Source: Zygnema cylindricum (lineage: Eukaryota > Streptophyta > Zygnematophyceae > Zygnematales > Zygnemataceae). From it: 61,703 bases of DNA. How positions within the stretch are numbered: position 1 is the first letter of the stretch; each line of letters opens with the position of its first letter. The notes beneath the pieces are model-generated. The model saw only the letters and a list, made by a program, of their open reading frames with translations. It ran no database searches and had not been told where the DNA came from. Where the stretch lies: NCBI GenBank assembly GCA_037447655.1, contig JBBHKE010002117.1, positions 91,501 through 153,203 of the forward strand, written 5' to 3'. Position numbers and translations under genes: made by a program. Below, piece after piece: positions 45,206-56,500 of this stretch.

Positions 45206-46342
45206 TTTGCTGCTTCCCAGTCTGCTTTTTATATGATTATGAAGACTCCTACTAAAGACTCCTACTATTGCAACATTATCAGGTCTCGTACAATTCATAA
45301 AATAAATAAGACTCCCCACTACCTGCCTGTATGGCTTTGTAGCCATAAACTCTTCCTCCCCCCACTCTAACTTTCATTAGCCATTATGCTTGGTTGTGAT
45401 TCACTCCCCTCTAGCTTCTGTCTAACTTCCATGGGATTTAGAGATCCATTCACATCCTTCCTCTTAAATATTTCTAGCATGTTCCCCAAAACTTCTTTCT
45501 GGGTCAACATAATCAGCCTGTTATTTCTATCCCTTTCTACTTGTATGCCTAAGATATATTTGGCCTCACGGAGGCCTTTCATTTCAAACCTAGACCTCAA
45601 AGCTTCTTTAATACGGTTTATTTCATCTATGGATTTACTTATTAGTAAAAGATCATCCACAGATACAACGATATAAAGAGTCTCATCCTCCCATTGTAAA
45701 ACATACACATAATGATCGGAGCTAATTCTTTTGAATCATAGACTAGTAAAAAACTCATCTAACTTCAGATTCCATTGTCTAGGGGCCTGTTTCAGACCAT
45801 ACAGAGATTTTATCAATTTACACACTAATTTTTCTTTCCCTTTTTCCTCAAACATTTTAGGCTGGTGCAATAGTTTCCTCTAACTCTCCATGCAAAAAGA
45901 ATCTCTTAACATCTATGTGATGGATTTCCATATTATTTGTAGCAGCTAAACTCAACAAAATTTTGACAGTAGGAAATCTGACAACTTGGGAGAAGGTTTC
46001 CTCAAAGTCAATATCTTCTTTTTTGTTGTACCCTTTGGCCACAAGTCTAACCTTATACCTTTCAATTGTGTTGTCCGGATTTAATTTGACTTTGAAGACC
46101 CACTTGCTTCCAATGGCTTTTCTCCCAGTAGGCAGGTCCACTAGCTCCCATGTTTGTGCCTCTATGATAGACTTCACCTCATCGTTGACCGCCTCAATCG
46201 AGTGGGTTCTCAGCGGTGATGGGAAGGCCTCTTTGATGGTCATAGGCTCCCCTGATGCTGAAAAAGCAAAGTGAGACCCAGCTTGCAGACGATTGCTATA
46301 TCTCCTCCCCCCCGGAAATTCGGAGGCTGAAATAGTTGGCAT
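45206..46342 (-). pseudogene. copia L RT, with RNase H deleted
   Basis: Minus strand. RT start 45857-46342: [62 protein letters not shown]-terminal part 45367-45708: IVVSVDDLLLISKSIDEINR (YVDD changed to SVDD) and AKYILGIQVERDRNNRL. Then LIYFMNCTRPDN and a broken DWEAA immediately before the A LTR. The whole catalytic RNase H and the element's own 3' LTR are missing. Confidence 0.9.
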
Positions 46343-47500
46343 CCTTGGATTTTTTAGAGCTGAAACTGTTCCAGTATCCGAAGGTGTAGCAGCCTAGTCT
46401 TCCGGAGTGTGATGCTATTGGGAGGCATCCGTAGCAGGAACAAGCGGTGTAGTAGCAAGAGGTGTTCTAATGGGAGGGGGTTGCATCGGAAAATACACTT
46501 GTTGTTGATGCTGAAAAATGACATATTATTGTTTCTAGTTTTTTGTTGGGGTATCTGTTACTTTGAATAGATCAACTGAGTCCTGTTCATCTTTAATCTG
46601 AATATTCCGAGTCACAACAATTTTATATTTATCTAGGACATACACTCTATACCCCTTTGCATTATCATCATAACCCAAGAGAATTCTTGCGAAGCCTTTG
46701 GCTTCCATTTTCCACTTATCTGGTGAGTTATTCTTCAAAAAACTTTGAAGTGACTAACATCTTGTGTCTTTCCTGTCCATAGCTCATAAGGTGTAGTACT
46801 TACAGATCTGGATACAATTCTATTCTTTATATAGACGACACAGTTTAGTGCTTAAGCCCAGAATTTAAGATCTTTACCTTTGTCTACAAGCATGGACCTA
46901 GCAATCTTTGTGACTGTCCTATTCACTCTTTTAGAAACTCTTTTCTATTCTAGAGTATATGGGACTGTCACATTGTGACCTATACCTTCTTTGAGGAGAA
47001 ACTGCTTAAACTCGTTACAGGTGTATTCACCTCGATTATCCGATCTGAATGCCAAGATCGCAACGCCATATAGTTTCTCCGCCTAGACCTTGTAGTGCTT
47101 GAAGTGAGTGAACACCTCACTTTTGTTCTTCATAAAATAACCTTTGGTGTACTTGGAGAAATCATCAGTGAATGTGACCAGATAGTGGACTCCTCCAACC
47201 GATGCTACTTTGGATGGTCCGAGGACATCCGAATAAATGAGCTGGAGAACCTTTTTTGATCTGTTTTCTGACTCTTGTGGAAATGGCAATTTATGAATCT
47301 TGCCTAGTGAGCAGCCATCACAGGATTTCATAGATTGAGATGTGAGAGAAACACCTTCAACTTTTTGAGCATTTACCATCTTTTTGAGACTCTCATAATT
47401 TATATGGCCTAACCTCTTATGCCATAACGTATTCTCAGATGAAACACTAGAATACAAAACATCTTTCTCTTTGCATTCAACCATTTCCATCTTGTACCTC
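46343..47500 (-). pseudogene. copia L integrase
   Basis: Minus strand. 47083-47490: LWHKRLGHINYESLKKMVNA, CDGCSLGKIHKLPF and TFTDDFSKYTKGYFMKNKSE, giving the zinc finger and first catalytic Asp. LRSDNRGEYTCNEF near 47050-47010 gives the second Asp. 46535-46738: ARILLGYDDNAKGYRVYVLD, the C-terminal region. Sequence is close to copia K. Confidence 0.88.
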
Positions 47501-47990
47501 TTACTGGCATCTCTAGTTCATGTTACTGCTATTTTTCCTAGTTTATTAACAACCTGTCTCCCCCTTTTAAGGGTGACCTCAAAACCCTTACTCTGTACCA
47601 AAGAAGTAGTAGAAAGATTCTTGTTAAAATCTGGAACATATAAAACATTGTGGAGTGTTCTTCTTACAAACTTTTCCCGCACATCTACCATTAAAGATAC
47701 AAGACTGGACACTCATGCCACACGCATAGTAGACATTTTTCGGTGGAGTCTATTTCAGATTTGTAAAAATAGTCTTGTTCTAGCACATGTGGGCCGATGC
47801 CCTAGTGTCCATGATCCTGAATCCCATGAGCCATCCAAGACTTCTAACAAGTCTGCAGTTTCAAAAGAAGATTCGACCATAGCTGCCCAGTACGCATACT
47901 TCAAGCCATTGAAGACACGAATATAGACAAAAGGCCCATAACCTATGGTTTTACAACCATAGTTGCAATAGAAGAACAAGCAATAGTAGT
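47501..47990 (-). pseudogene. copia L gag-protease remnant with internal deletion
   Basis: Minus strand. A Gag N-terminus (YIRVFNGLKYAYWAAMVESS, LLEVLDGSWD) runs straight into the protease start, where IMDTRASAHMC is readable in another frame before a stop. The Gag core and zinc knuckle are gone. In the LTR end the frame MSASTTIACSSIATMVVKP opens, then a TAG immediately before the primer-site codons. Confidence 0.82.
47933..47943 (-). other. copia L primer-binding site
   Basis: GGTTATGGGCC on the minus strand, complementary to the initiator tRNA-Met anticodon loop, two bases after the LTR end AAAACCA. Confidence 0.78.
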
Positions 47991-48858
47991 AGATGCAGAC
48001 ATATACTTCAGCAGAAGCTACGAGAAATCTTATTTAACAACAAACTTTGATAAAACACAGAAAGTAACCCAAGAGTCCAAACAACACCAAAATCCACTCT
48101 ATTACCGTATGACATATAATCAGTCAATTCCTAAAATTGCAGTCCAATTGACCTAGTTAACCATAAGATATAACACTTGGAATTTTTTCAAAAAATGTCC
48201 ATTGGAGAGTTAAATCTCAAAACTGGATAATACAATTTTGGCAAAGTACTGAACTTTAAATTTAGAGAGAGTATCTACTAAAAAGTAACTAATCACATGT
48301 CTACGCCTGGAACTAAAGTACTGTACTATGGAAGGACAAAGTACCGAAATAGTACCTTACTGTATCGTGAGTACGTCAAAGCCCTATTTGGCTACTTGAC
48401 AAAAATATGATTTAAGTAACACTAAATTCTTTTAAGCTACTCTAAAAATTAATGTGTTTCAGATATATACACATAGTCTCCCATACAGTAGTGGTCGAAG
48501 TGCTTAGTCTGTAGTGGATGCAAACGGCCAGCTGACAGTTGATGAAGTGGTCCATGTCACCTGAGTTTGTACAAAGTGATAAGTCACTTTGTGGTCCCAC
48601 GTGAATCATGTCCGTTGACCTGATTCAAATCTATGGTCGACGTTAAATGTTGTAACACACTTTTCCCTGATAATCGGGTAAGTCGTCGTCCGTCTGATTC
48701 TTCAAAAGTATTCGTTCAATGTTTGCCGTATGTGAAAGTGCGTCGAGGCCTTTCCGTAAAACCTGTATGATTTTCTTTTACCGACGCGTGTCCCTGCAGA
48801 AGTACGCTACACTCAAAGTAATTTTGCTAGTGTTATACTAAATAAGGTAAGTATTACA
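47946..48858 (-). repeat. copia L 5' LTR (about 913 bp)
   Basis: End AAAACCA beside the primer site; outer end taken as GGTAAGTATTACA (start TGTAATACTTACC on the minus strand). Only one copy is present, so the outer edge is provisional. GTAC motifs cluster at about 48318-48374. No tRNA-like block seen. Confidence 0.6.
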
Positions 48859-49489
48859 ATTTTCTTAGAAAAATTATTCTAAATCCTTAGACTCTCCTCA
48901 CAGCCCTGTTTAATGAGTATGAAGATTTCCTAAATTCAACAATTTTGTACTTGTATCTAATATATTGTAGATATATTTAGCGCCCAAATTTACGCCAAAA
49001 TTAGAGTTATTGATAAATAAGAGTAAAATTCCGTTTTGAAAAAGTTATATCACACAAATTAGAGTAAAAACTCTAATTTTTTTTTTACGTTTTTTACTCT
49101 AATTTTTTCTTTACTCTAATTACGATTTGTGGTGTACTGTTGAAGCAAATATTTACACCGATACAAAAGTCTAGGTCAGATTATCAAGAATGTAGTCCTC
49201 CAAGGTCCAAATTTGTCGGCGACCTCTGTACGTCCGCCTATCAAATTCGGCATTGTAGATGAACCTCCTCGTGTCGTCTCTGTCTCTAGGTGTAACCGCG
49301 TCGTGTAACCGCATACCAACAGAAGTATATTCTGCAACGTCTCTTCCCACGTGTCCATAAGTCTACCCCCACTGTGTCATTGTGACACTAAATATGGTTC
49401 TTACTGAACTGGACTAGTCAATAATAGACTATGTCGTGAAACACCTCTCTCCTCACACCCGAGGCATAGAGTGGACTGAAGCTTTCAAA
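48859..49489. other. unassigned AT-rich DNA with ATTAGAGT inverted repeats
   Basis: No gene seen. Between 49000 and 49125 the word ATTAGAGT and its complement ACTCTAAT recur five times; AAATTAGAGT-AAAA-ACTCTAATTT at about 49057-49080 is a perfect 10-bp stem. This may be the end of a small inverted-repeat element, but no matching partner was found. Confidence 0.45.
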
Positions 49490-49690
49490 GCAAGATCCGC
49501 TTTTTCGATCGACGCATCGATTTCCGTGATCGTTGATCCTGCCGGATCGAATTTGCCCAAGCTTGATTTCACGAAAATTGGAAAGCGGATCGAATGATCT
49601 CGCCGCCAATGGATCTGCCGCAGATCCGGCGGATCGTGATCCGGCATCGATTTGACTGATCCACGCGCCGATGGCCGCCTGATCTGATCC
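49490..49690. other. GATC-dense segment
   Basis: About 14 GATC tetramers in 200 bp where fewer than one is expected by chance. GC-richer than its flanks. On the minus strand it lies in open frames of 145 aa (49418-49855) and 83 aa (49453-49704), the latter with FVKSSLGKFDPAGSTITEID. Neither has a known domain. Possibly host DNA that bordered the GA tract. Confidence 0.45.
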
Positions 49691-49880
49691 CGTGCCGTCT
49701 TCACGCCCTCTCCTCTTCCTCTCCCTGGCCCTCATTGTCGCACATCTCCCTCTCCTCCTCCCTTGCACTCGCACCTCTCCCACTTCCTCTCTTTCGCCCT
49801 CGCCATCGCCCTCGAACCTTTTATTCTCCCACTCGTGCTCCCTCTCCCTCACCATCGCCCTTAAATCTCTCCCTCTCCTT
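49691..49880. repeat. GA-rich tract, displaced right part
   Basis: CT-rich on the plus strand, GA-rich on the minus. Begins exactly at the M 3' LTR. Together with 8508-9629 it brackets M, and it is read as the other side of the same tract moved by inversion. Confidence 0.75.
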
Positions 49881-50601
49881 TATTAGTATAAGACAATCAG
49901 CGTAGCCCGTGGCCTTAGGCTAAAGTAGTTGCGTCCCAATAATACACCACTAAGGTGGACCTTAAAGAATCACAGTGATTGATCAGAGAAGGGAGAAGGC
50001 ATAAATGGGTAGATTAGAGAGGGGCACGTTTAGACAACTTTGCATTGATTAATAAAATAGGATCCTCAAAGTACAAATTATTCCTTGGAACTTTCTACTT
50101 CTAAAAAAGCTGAATTATTCTCCTTAGAGGCACATTTAGACAGCTTTGCTTTGATTAATAAAATAGGATCCTCAAAGTACAAATTGTTCTTTAGAACTTT
50201 GTATTTCTAAAAAAGCTCAATTATCCTCCTATTGACTAATCTTATCTATCTTTGTACAAAAAGACTTAGAATAAAAACCATGTGTGAATTCCTTCAATTC
50301 TATGAATTGATATGTCTGTGTGAGATGATCTTTCTCTAATGCCTCGATGCATTTTATATCTCTGTGTGCTTCAATATGTTGTGAAATGCCTATTTGAGTG
50401 GTCTTATCACAAAATGCCAAGTGTCACTATTCAGCCACAAACGACCGTTTTCCTTTTGTCTTATTTTTTGTACTTTTTGTAATGGAATCGTCCGTGAGAC
50501 TCCGCACGTGTGATTCCGTGACGTCACATAGATAAATCGTGTTGGTCCATCCGTACCAAAATGTATCGAAAGGTATTGCCCGAGATCGCAGAAATCCAAC
50601 A
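49881..50601 (-). repeat. element M 3' LTR (721 bp)
   Basis: TGTTGGATTTCTGCG...CTAATA on the minus strand, aligned with 9630-10256. About 94 bp longer because a unit containing TGAGGATCCTATTTTATTA is present twice in tandem (about 50030-50215) and once in the 5' LTR. Confidence 0.9.
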
Positions 50602-51257
50602 CTCCCACTCGATGTCGTGGCGATACTTGTCGTCTGATCTCGTCGTCATCGATTTGATTTTTGACCGTCGGGCTCTTGCTAAGGTACACTCGATTCTCGA
50701 TAGAATATTTTTGTTCTTTTCCGTAGAAGTGGCTCAATCCGGAATCGGCCAGCTTAAGGATGTCGGACAATTTCAAGTTTTCTTGAAATTTTGACCTGTG
50801 GGGACAAAGTATGGTCCAACAAATCCTAGCCGTACAATTGTAGCCGATGTCTGCGCGTTTGGCGCTTGAATTGTTTGCTTTGCTGGCGCCTCATCTGAGT
50901 GCGAGCAGATGTGCACCTAGATCAACTGATAAGTAAAAATTTTCGATCGTACAATTTTTGCTGTCTTTGATTCGCGCGCCTGTCACCATTTTTCGTTTGT
51001 CGATTTGAGTACAGTTTTGCGAACAAATCAAATCAATGTAAGTAGTCGCATGACTTTGCTGTAGTCGTTTGGATGCCACCTACATTTGTGGCTGTCTGAT
51101 CAATGTTTTTGTGGCAACGATTTGGTTTCGTGAGATTCCAATGTGCAACGTCAATTTTGTTTCGTAGCTTCGTCACTCGTTCATTGTACCTGCACTGTAC
51201 CTCACTGAACCCCTGTCACATCTATATTGAAAAGGACTTCCGAATCTATCTTCACTC
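50602..51257 (-). mobile_element. element M internal region, right part
   Basis: Minus strand from the copia D duplication (51253-51257) to the short purine tract GAGTGGGAG before the LTR. A minus-strand frame starting at 50776 reads MKLSDILKLADSGLSHFYGK, then SPTVKNQIDDDEIRRQ, and crosses into the LTR. No domain recognised. Confidence 0.7.
51253..51257. repeat. target-site duplication of copia D, right copy
   Basis: CACTC directly before the 5' LTR; matches 13718-13722 read on the other strand. Confidence 0.85.
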
Positions 51258-52259
51258 TGTTGAAATCACTAGATTTAGGGGTATTTTCTAGGTCTTAATT
51301 AATAAAATAAAAAGAAAAGAAATAGGCTGTCGGCCTCCACCTACTCTCTCTAGCCCCCATACTTGTTGTAGTCACTAAAAGAAAGAGAGGATGGTGGAGC
51401 CACGGCTGCCTATAGCTCCATAGGAAGGACTAAAGAGTGACCTAAGTCACTCTGAACAAAAGGTTAAGTCTGGCGTGACTCAAACCTTCGACCGGCAGAG
51501 GGAGGCGTAGCTGTCAGCTCTAACCGGTTTGTCATAGGAGTTTGTTAGACTACATGGGGTTGGACATCTATTCAAACAATAGTTAGGAACACCAGTTCAA
51601 TTGACGGAATTACAAATAGAGAACATGGAGACAAGTTGGAATATAGTGCAAATGTGAAACCACATAAACAAATAGACCAAACATTTGTTACAACGGTTAA
51701 CATAAAAAGCCGGTTTGGATCCTACAGCACATATCATCGCCGAGATCCTTGAATAAGTGCTTTGGCAATATTTGGACGTGACATGACGTGGTGCCGCGTG
51801 GCAAGATAGGATTGGGAAGCGGGAATCACGAAGAGCATGAAGACGAGTCAGGGGGAGATAGACGTCCACTCCATGGCCTTGTCGTACACAGGCCGTACAG
51901 AAAGGACATCGGCCATAGTACCTTTTTGTACTATACATTTTTCTGATTGGTTCGTACATCTTTAGATAAGGGTTGTGAGGGGTGTTTAGGACTTAGAAGA
52001 TTGAGGAGGTAGCCGCCTCTCTCCGAATAAGCTTGTATATATATTGGCATCTTTGCCACTTGATAACTCATCACCTGGTTGGGCGTTTTCTGTGATTGTT
52101 TTTGTTGTGGACTTAGGGGAGTCCAGACTGCACAAGGGTGCAGTTAAATTGTCTATTTGCTTGCTTGGGTAGCAGTGGTGCTAGTTAAAAGAGGGTTAGT
52201 CAAAAACTTCCTAGAGACTTCCTAAATTCTGTAGCCCGAATGGGGGACATGGAATTGCT
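51258..52259 (+). repeat. copia D 5' LTR (about 1002 bp)
   Basis: TGTTGAAATCACTAGATTTA...GGAATTGCT. Same length as 13723-14724 and its closest relative here. Hairpins TGGCA-TCTT-TGCCA (52045-52058), GGACT...AGTCC (52109-52124) and CTGCAC-AAGG-GTGCAG (52128-52143). GTAC motifs 51885-51957. Antisense tRNA-like block, decayed, at 51468-51530. Confidence 0.92.
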
Positions 52260-53384
52260 GGTTATGGGCCCACCCTCTAGAGTGCCCATCTTCAACGGAT
52301 TCGGGTTCATTTATTGGGAAGCCATGATGACCGGGGCTTTGTGTGAAAAACGATACTGGGGTATCGTCAGTGGACAAGTAAAACGTCCATCTCAAGGAAC
52401 CCCACCAGGGTTTGGTGGAGTGAGGATTTTTGCAGCAGTGTCTACCCTAGCACTGGAGGCAGACGACAAAGACATGAGTGTGTCCGAAAAAGGGAAAGGG
52501 AATGAGACTCCTCTTACTCCTATCGCCACATTGCGCGCAACTTCGGCCGTGAAGGCCGAGGAAAACGATATTCAAACGTAGGGATACACTAGCATGACTG
52601 CCACGCACTTCATTCTGAGGCATCTTACTAAAGCTTGGGCAACCTCCTATCTTCACATTTTCAAGGCCGAGGAGTTGTGGGAGACCTTAGTGGAGATCTA
52701 TAGATCCGGTACCATTCAAAAGCTCTAGTTGGCCGAGCAAAGGTTAGGGGAGTATACTTCCAAAGGGGGTAAATGTTAGACTAATGTAATGATCTCTTTT
52801 ATTTATATATGGAGATGGAGAGTGCCGAGTGGACAGGTACAATGAGGATGAAAGTCAACATCCTCATCATGAAGCTGCCTGATGAGTTTGAGAACATAGT
52901 GTAAAGAGTGCTGGAAATGGATGACATTTCTTGGAAGTGAAGTACATTGGTCTGGATGATACTTGTGTAGGAGAACACCACTGAGATTGGGAGAGGAGGA
53001 AAGAGCATTCAAGCTCTAGCTGCCGGAACACACCGGTGGGGGAAGAATCTGAGGAAGCCGTACAACAACTTCAAAAGAGAAAGAGATCATTTGGAGGACT
53101 GAGGCCCCCAAAGGGTCTTTGTCATTTTTGCAAAAAGCGGGGACACTTCACTAGGGAGTGTACCAAGCTGGTTGAGCTGAGGCTCCCAAAGAACTGTGGA
53201 GGAGGTTCTTCCAAATGGAAAAAGAAGGCACTTGTGGTCACACAAGTGGAAGGAGAGACGGAAGAGAACGAGTTCTTTGAGGAGGAGGACAAAGAGCTTC
53301 TACTTGATGAGAATCAGGAGGAGAAGGAGATCCCTTGGAAACAAAAGTGTGCCATTGGAGCCATTTGGGAGGCCCCAAAGGAAA
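52240..53384 (+). pseudogene. copia D gag, frameshifted
   Basis: The frame opens in the LTR at 52240 (MGDMELLVMGPPSRVPIFNG) and runs through the primer site to 52581 with CEKRYWGIVSGQVKRPSQG. A TAG at 52579 and shifts follow. Core Gag FKAEELWETLVEIYRSG appears near 52660-52710 and the zinc knuckle CHFCKKRGHFTREC at about 53118-53160 is intact. It ends in a Glu-rich tail leading to the protease without a stop (KERWIIDSGAS). Confidence 0.88.
52260..52274 (+). other. copia D primer-binding site
   Basis: GGTTATGGGCCCACC, perfect 15-nt complement of the initiator tRNA-Met anticodon arm; its ATG (52264) is in frame with the upstream LTR ATG. Confidence 0.92.
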
Positions 53385-55283
53385 GATGGATCATCGACTC
53401 AGGTGCATCCATTCATATGTGTCATGACCGACACCTATTTACCAAGCTAAGAAAGATCCCTACTCTAGGGATAGAGTATCACGATGGGAGAGTAGTTATA
53501 CAAATCTAGTGGGTTTGGTAGATCTGAAAGTTTTAGTAGAGGGTAAGACTTCTATACTCACCTTCTCAGATGTACTCTACATTCTCGAGCTGAGCAAAAA
53601 TCTTGCCTCTACTTCTGAATTAGATACCTTCACTAAAAATGGAGTCTTTACTGCTAAGTATGGGGATTGAGTCTACTTCACAACAGATAAGGGTACCCAA
53701 GGAAAGTTTAGGCTTAACCTGAGTTATGAAAAGAAGAGTGCTTATTATGTTGGTGTCCCAAATTTGATGATTTGGCATAAGCAATTGGGGCATGTGCATT
53801 TCGATAGGCTGAGGGAAATGAAAAGGCTTGGTGTAGTAGAAGGCATTCGGTTCGAGGATAATGAAATGGTAGATGATTGTAGTGGTTGTGCCGAAGGAAA
53901 GGCTCATAGACTCCCCTTTCCCAAAACTGCCACATACAAAGGTGAGAAAGTATTAGATCTGGTCCACACAGATATTTGGGGACGAGCAAAGGTACCTTCC
54001 GTACATGGTAAGAGGTTTATGATGACAATTATTGATGACTAGTCTAGATACTCTAAATTCTACTTCCTAAAAACAAAGTCTGAAACACCAACTTACTTCT
54101 AAGAATATATAGCATGGAGTGAGAAGTTGTACGGAACCCCCATTTAGAGAATAAAGAGTGATAATGGGAGAGAGTATACCTCTAACCAGTTTGAGAAATA
54201 CTTGAGGGATGAGGGAGTTCAGCAACAAAAAAGTGTACTGTGTAATTCCGAAAAAAATGGGGTAGCTGAGAGGTTGAACCGGACTCTAAGAGATAGTGTA
54301 TGTAGTATGTTGGCCGACAAGAAATTTGGAAAAAGGTTTTGGGCAGAAGCCATAAATTGTGCTGACAACATTAAGAATACACTCCTTACCTCAAATGTGA
54401 AAGGAATGACACCTTATGAAATATGGGTTGGAAGGAAACAAGATATTTCTCACCTGAAAGTATTCGGTAGTCAAGTTTAAAGTCTTCATAATGATAGTAA
54501 AAAGTGGAAACTAGATGCTAAGGGAAAACGTGGATACTTCATTGGATATGATGAGGATGTCAAAGGTTTTAGAGTTTATGACTTAGCAAAACAAGATATC
54601 ATTCTGGTATAGCACCTAGTTGTTTTTGATGAATGGAAGTCAATTGATCCCTTCAAATATACCAAGAAGATACAAATCAGTTTTGAGTCCGAAAGTGAGG
54701 ACTCGGAACTTCTTTGAAGAGACATGAGTGAAAAAGTGATTGCACATTTAGGGGAGATCCAAGATGGGGGAGATAAACCAGAATCTCCCCATATCCCTAT
54801 ACACTCCAAGGAGACAGAGGAGGAGGAGCCGAAACCGATTTTCATGGATAGGGGAGCCGATGAGATAGGATAGAGGAACCCGAGACTTCCCTCCATACCA
54901 ACTTCGGACTTTGAGGGAGGACGAAGAAGCACCAAAAGGCTACATGAAAAACAGGACGCCCACAAGGTAACTAAGCAATCCCACCCTGATGAGCCTTAGT
55001 CATACTCGGAGGCAATAGACAGTCCGGAAAAAGACAAATGGGTTAGAAGTATAAATGATGAGATGGCCTCCATCATGGAAGCGAATACTTGGGAGCTGGT
55101 GGACTATCCTCCGGGTAGAAAACCGATTGGGTCCAAATGGGTATTTAAACTAAAACTGAACCCAGATATAAGGCTTGAGAGATATAAGGCTCGGTTGGTG
55201 GCAAACGGGTTCACCCAAAAGGAGGGGATAGATTATGAGGAGACTTTTGCTCCGATGGTTTGGTTCCCATCAGTAAGGATTAT
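53385..55283 (+). pseudogene. copia D protease, integrase and N-terminal RT, ending at the gypsy junction
   Basis: Protease IIDSGASIHMCHDRHLF intact, then a shift near 53505. Pre-integrase finger at 53764-54042: MIWHKQLGHVHFDRLREMKR and CSGCAEGKAHRLPF. Integrase: TIIDD followed by TAG near 54042, IKSDNGREYTSNQF near 54150-54190, NGVAERLNRTLRDSV near 54258-54300 and LKVFGSQV. Linker with stops (54481-55062). RT 55063-55283: [40 protein letters not shown] and VWFPSVRII. The RT stops at ATTAT (55279-55283), where gypsy leader starts. The other half is at 16020-14741. Confidence 0.9.
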
Positions 55284-56500
55284 CCCCAGTCTTCTCAAGC
55301 TCTTGTGCATGTTCGGCACATTCTCATTTATCCAAGATTTCCGGACCCTTTTTTACCCCGTAATGCCACCAATGTATGGATATTGGAGTGTAACCCACCA
55401 AACATGATCCCTCTATTTCCCACACAAAGCGCAAAGAAATTTGATTCACGCCTAACAGAGGCCGAACAACCAAGTTATTTTGCTTCAAAGATTTCAGTTT
55501 CACCACCGAAAAGCATTTTCTAGTGTCCCTAACGGAAGGTACATTGTGGATTTGCACGTAAACTTTGGGATTGCCATCTAGATAATGATGTTACACATCA
55601 GTAATACTTCAGTCTAGGTCGAATCGGCATTCGGTTCACTAATTACCCAAGGTCAAAGTCTAGTGTTTTTCTGCGCCACTTAAGCACTTTTGATAAGTTA
55701 GTGGATCCTATTTCAAATCTCCGCCACGGATCTAGCCGGAGTCGGAAGTAGATTTTTTTGCCTTGAGTGTGGTACGGCCTAATTTGTCCTATGTTAGCTC
55801 GATAACATTTGTTTTCGGCTCATTTGATCCTTGCATTGCATTGACCTTTTGGATCTGAACTGGACAAACTCTGTTGTATAAGGCACTTGGGGTCGAAGGA
55901 GACAGGTTGCTGTTTTTAGTATTGTCTGTTGAGAGAAACCCTAGAAATTTCCAAGCAAACTTTCCTTTGGAGAACTTTTGTCTTATTTGTTGTGACTCTA
56001 TTGCCATCTCCGGGTTGGAATTGTTTCTTGTGGAAATTGTAGTTCGGTTGGGTTATCGGCATTATCCTTCTCTTGGACGGTTTGGGTCTTTTTGTTGTTA
56101 AAATTGAGAAGAGTCTGGTGGGTTCTGTGTCGCGGAAGCGGAGGGGTGAGGGAGAATCTTACCGATTTCCGGTGCCTTGAGGGAGAGATTTCGTATCTTC
56201 TTTGTGTCATCGTTTATCATCGGGGTAGGTTGAACTTGTTTCACCATTATTCTTCATTCTATCTTTATTTCTCTTTTCCAGGGCAAGGTGATATCTAAAT
56301 CTGAAACGGCATATTCTTTGTATAAATATTTATGCGTGGAAGTTCCTTTGTGTACTTCCTTCCTGGTGGTTCTTTTGGCTTCAGTGGCAATTACACTAGG
56401 GTGGGCTTCTTTACCTCTGGGACAAAACAAGAGTTATCGTGTTGCCATTAGCAGACTTCTAGCCGACAAGCACAGTAATGAAAACAACAACTATCCACTC
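55284..56500 (+). repeat. gypsy G leader region, right copy
   Basis: Plus-strand copy of 16281-17473, inverted relative to it. Runs from copia D RT without an LTR and continues beyond 56500 into a gag-like region, unlike the left copy, which jumps to a polypurine tract and LTR. Open frames of 70-76 aa exist on both strands (for example 55789-56007 minus) and are conserved between copies, but no function is evident. Confidence 0.75.

Noticed and set aside
49418-49855. Host gene of 145 aa on the minus strand
   Set aside because: Its N-terminal half is GA-repeat-derived, the alternative frame looks equally plausible, and no domain or splice context supports either.
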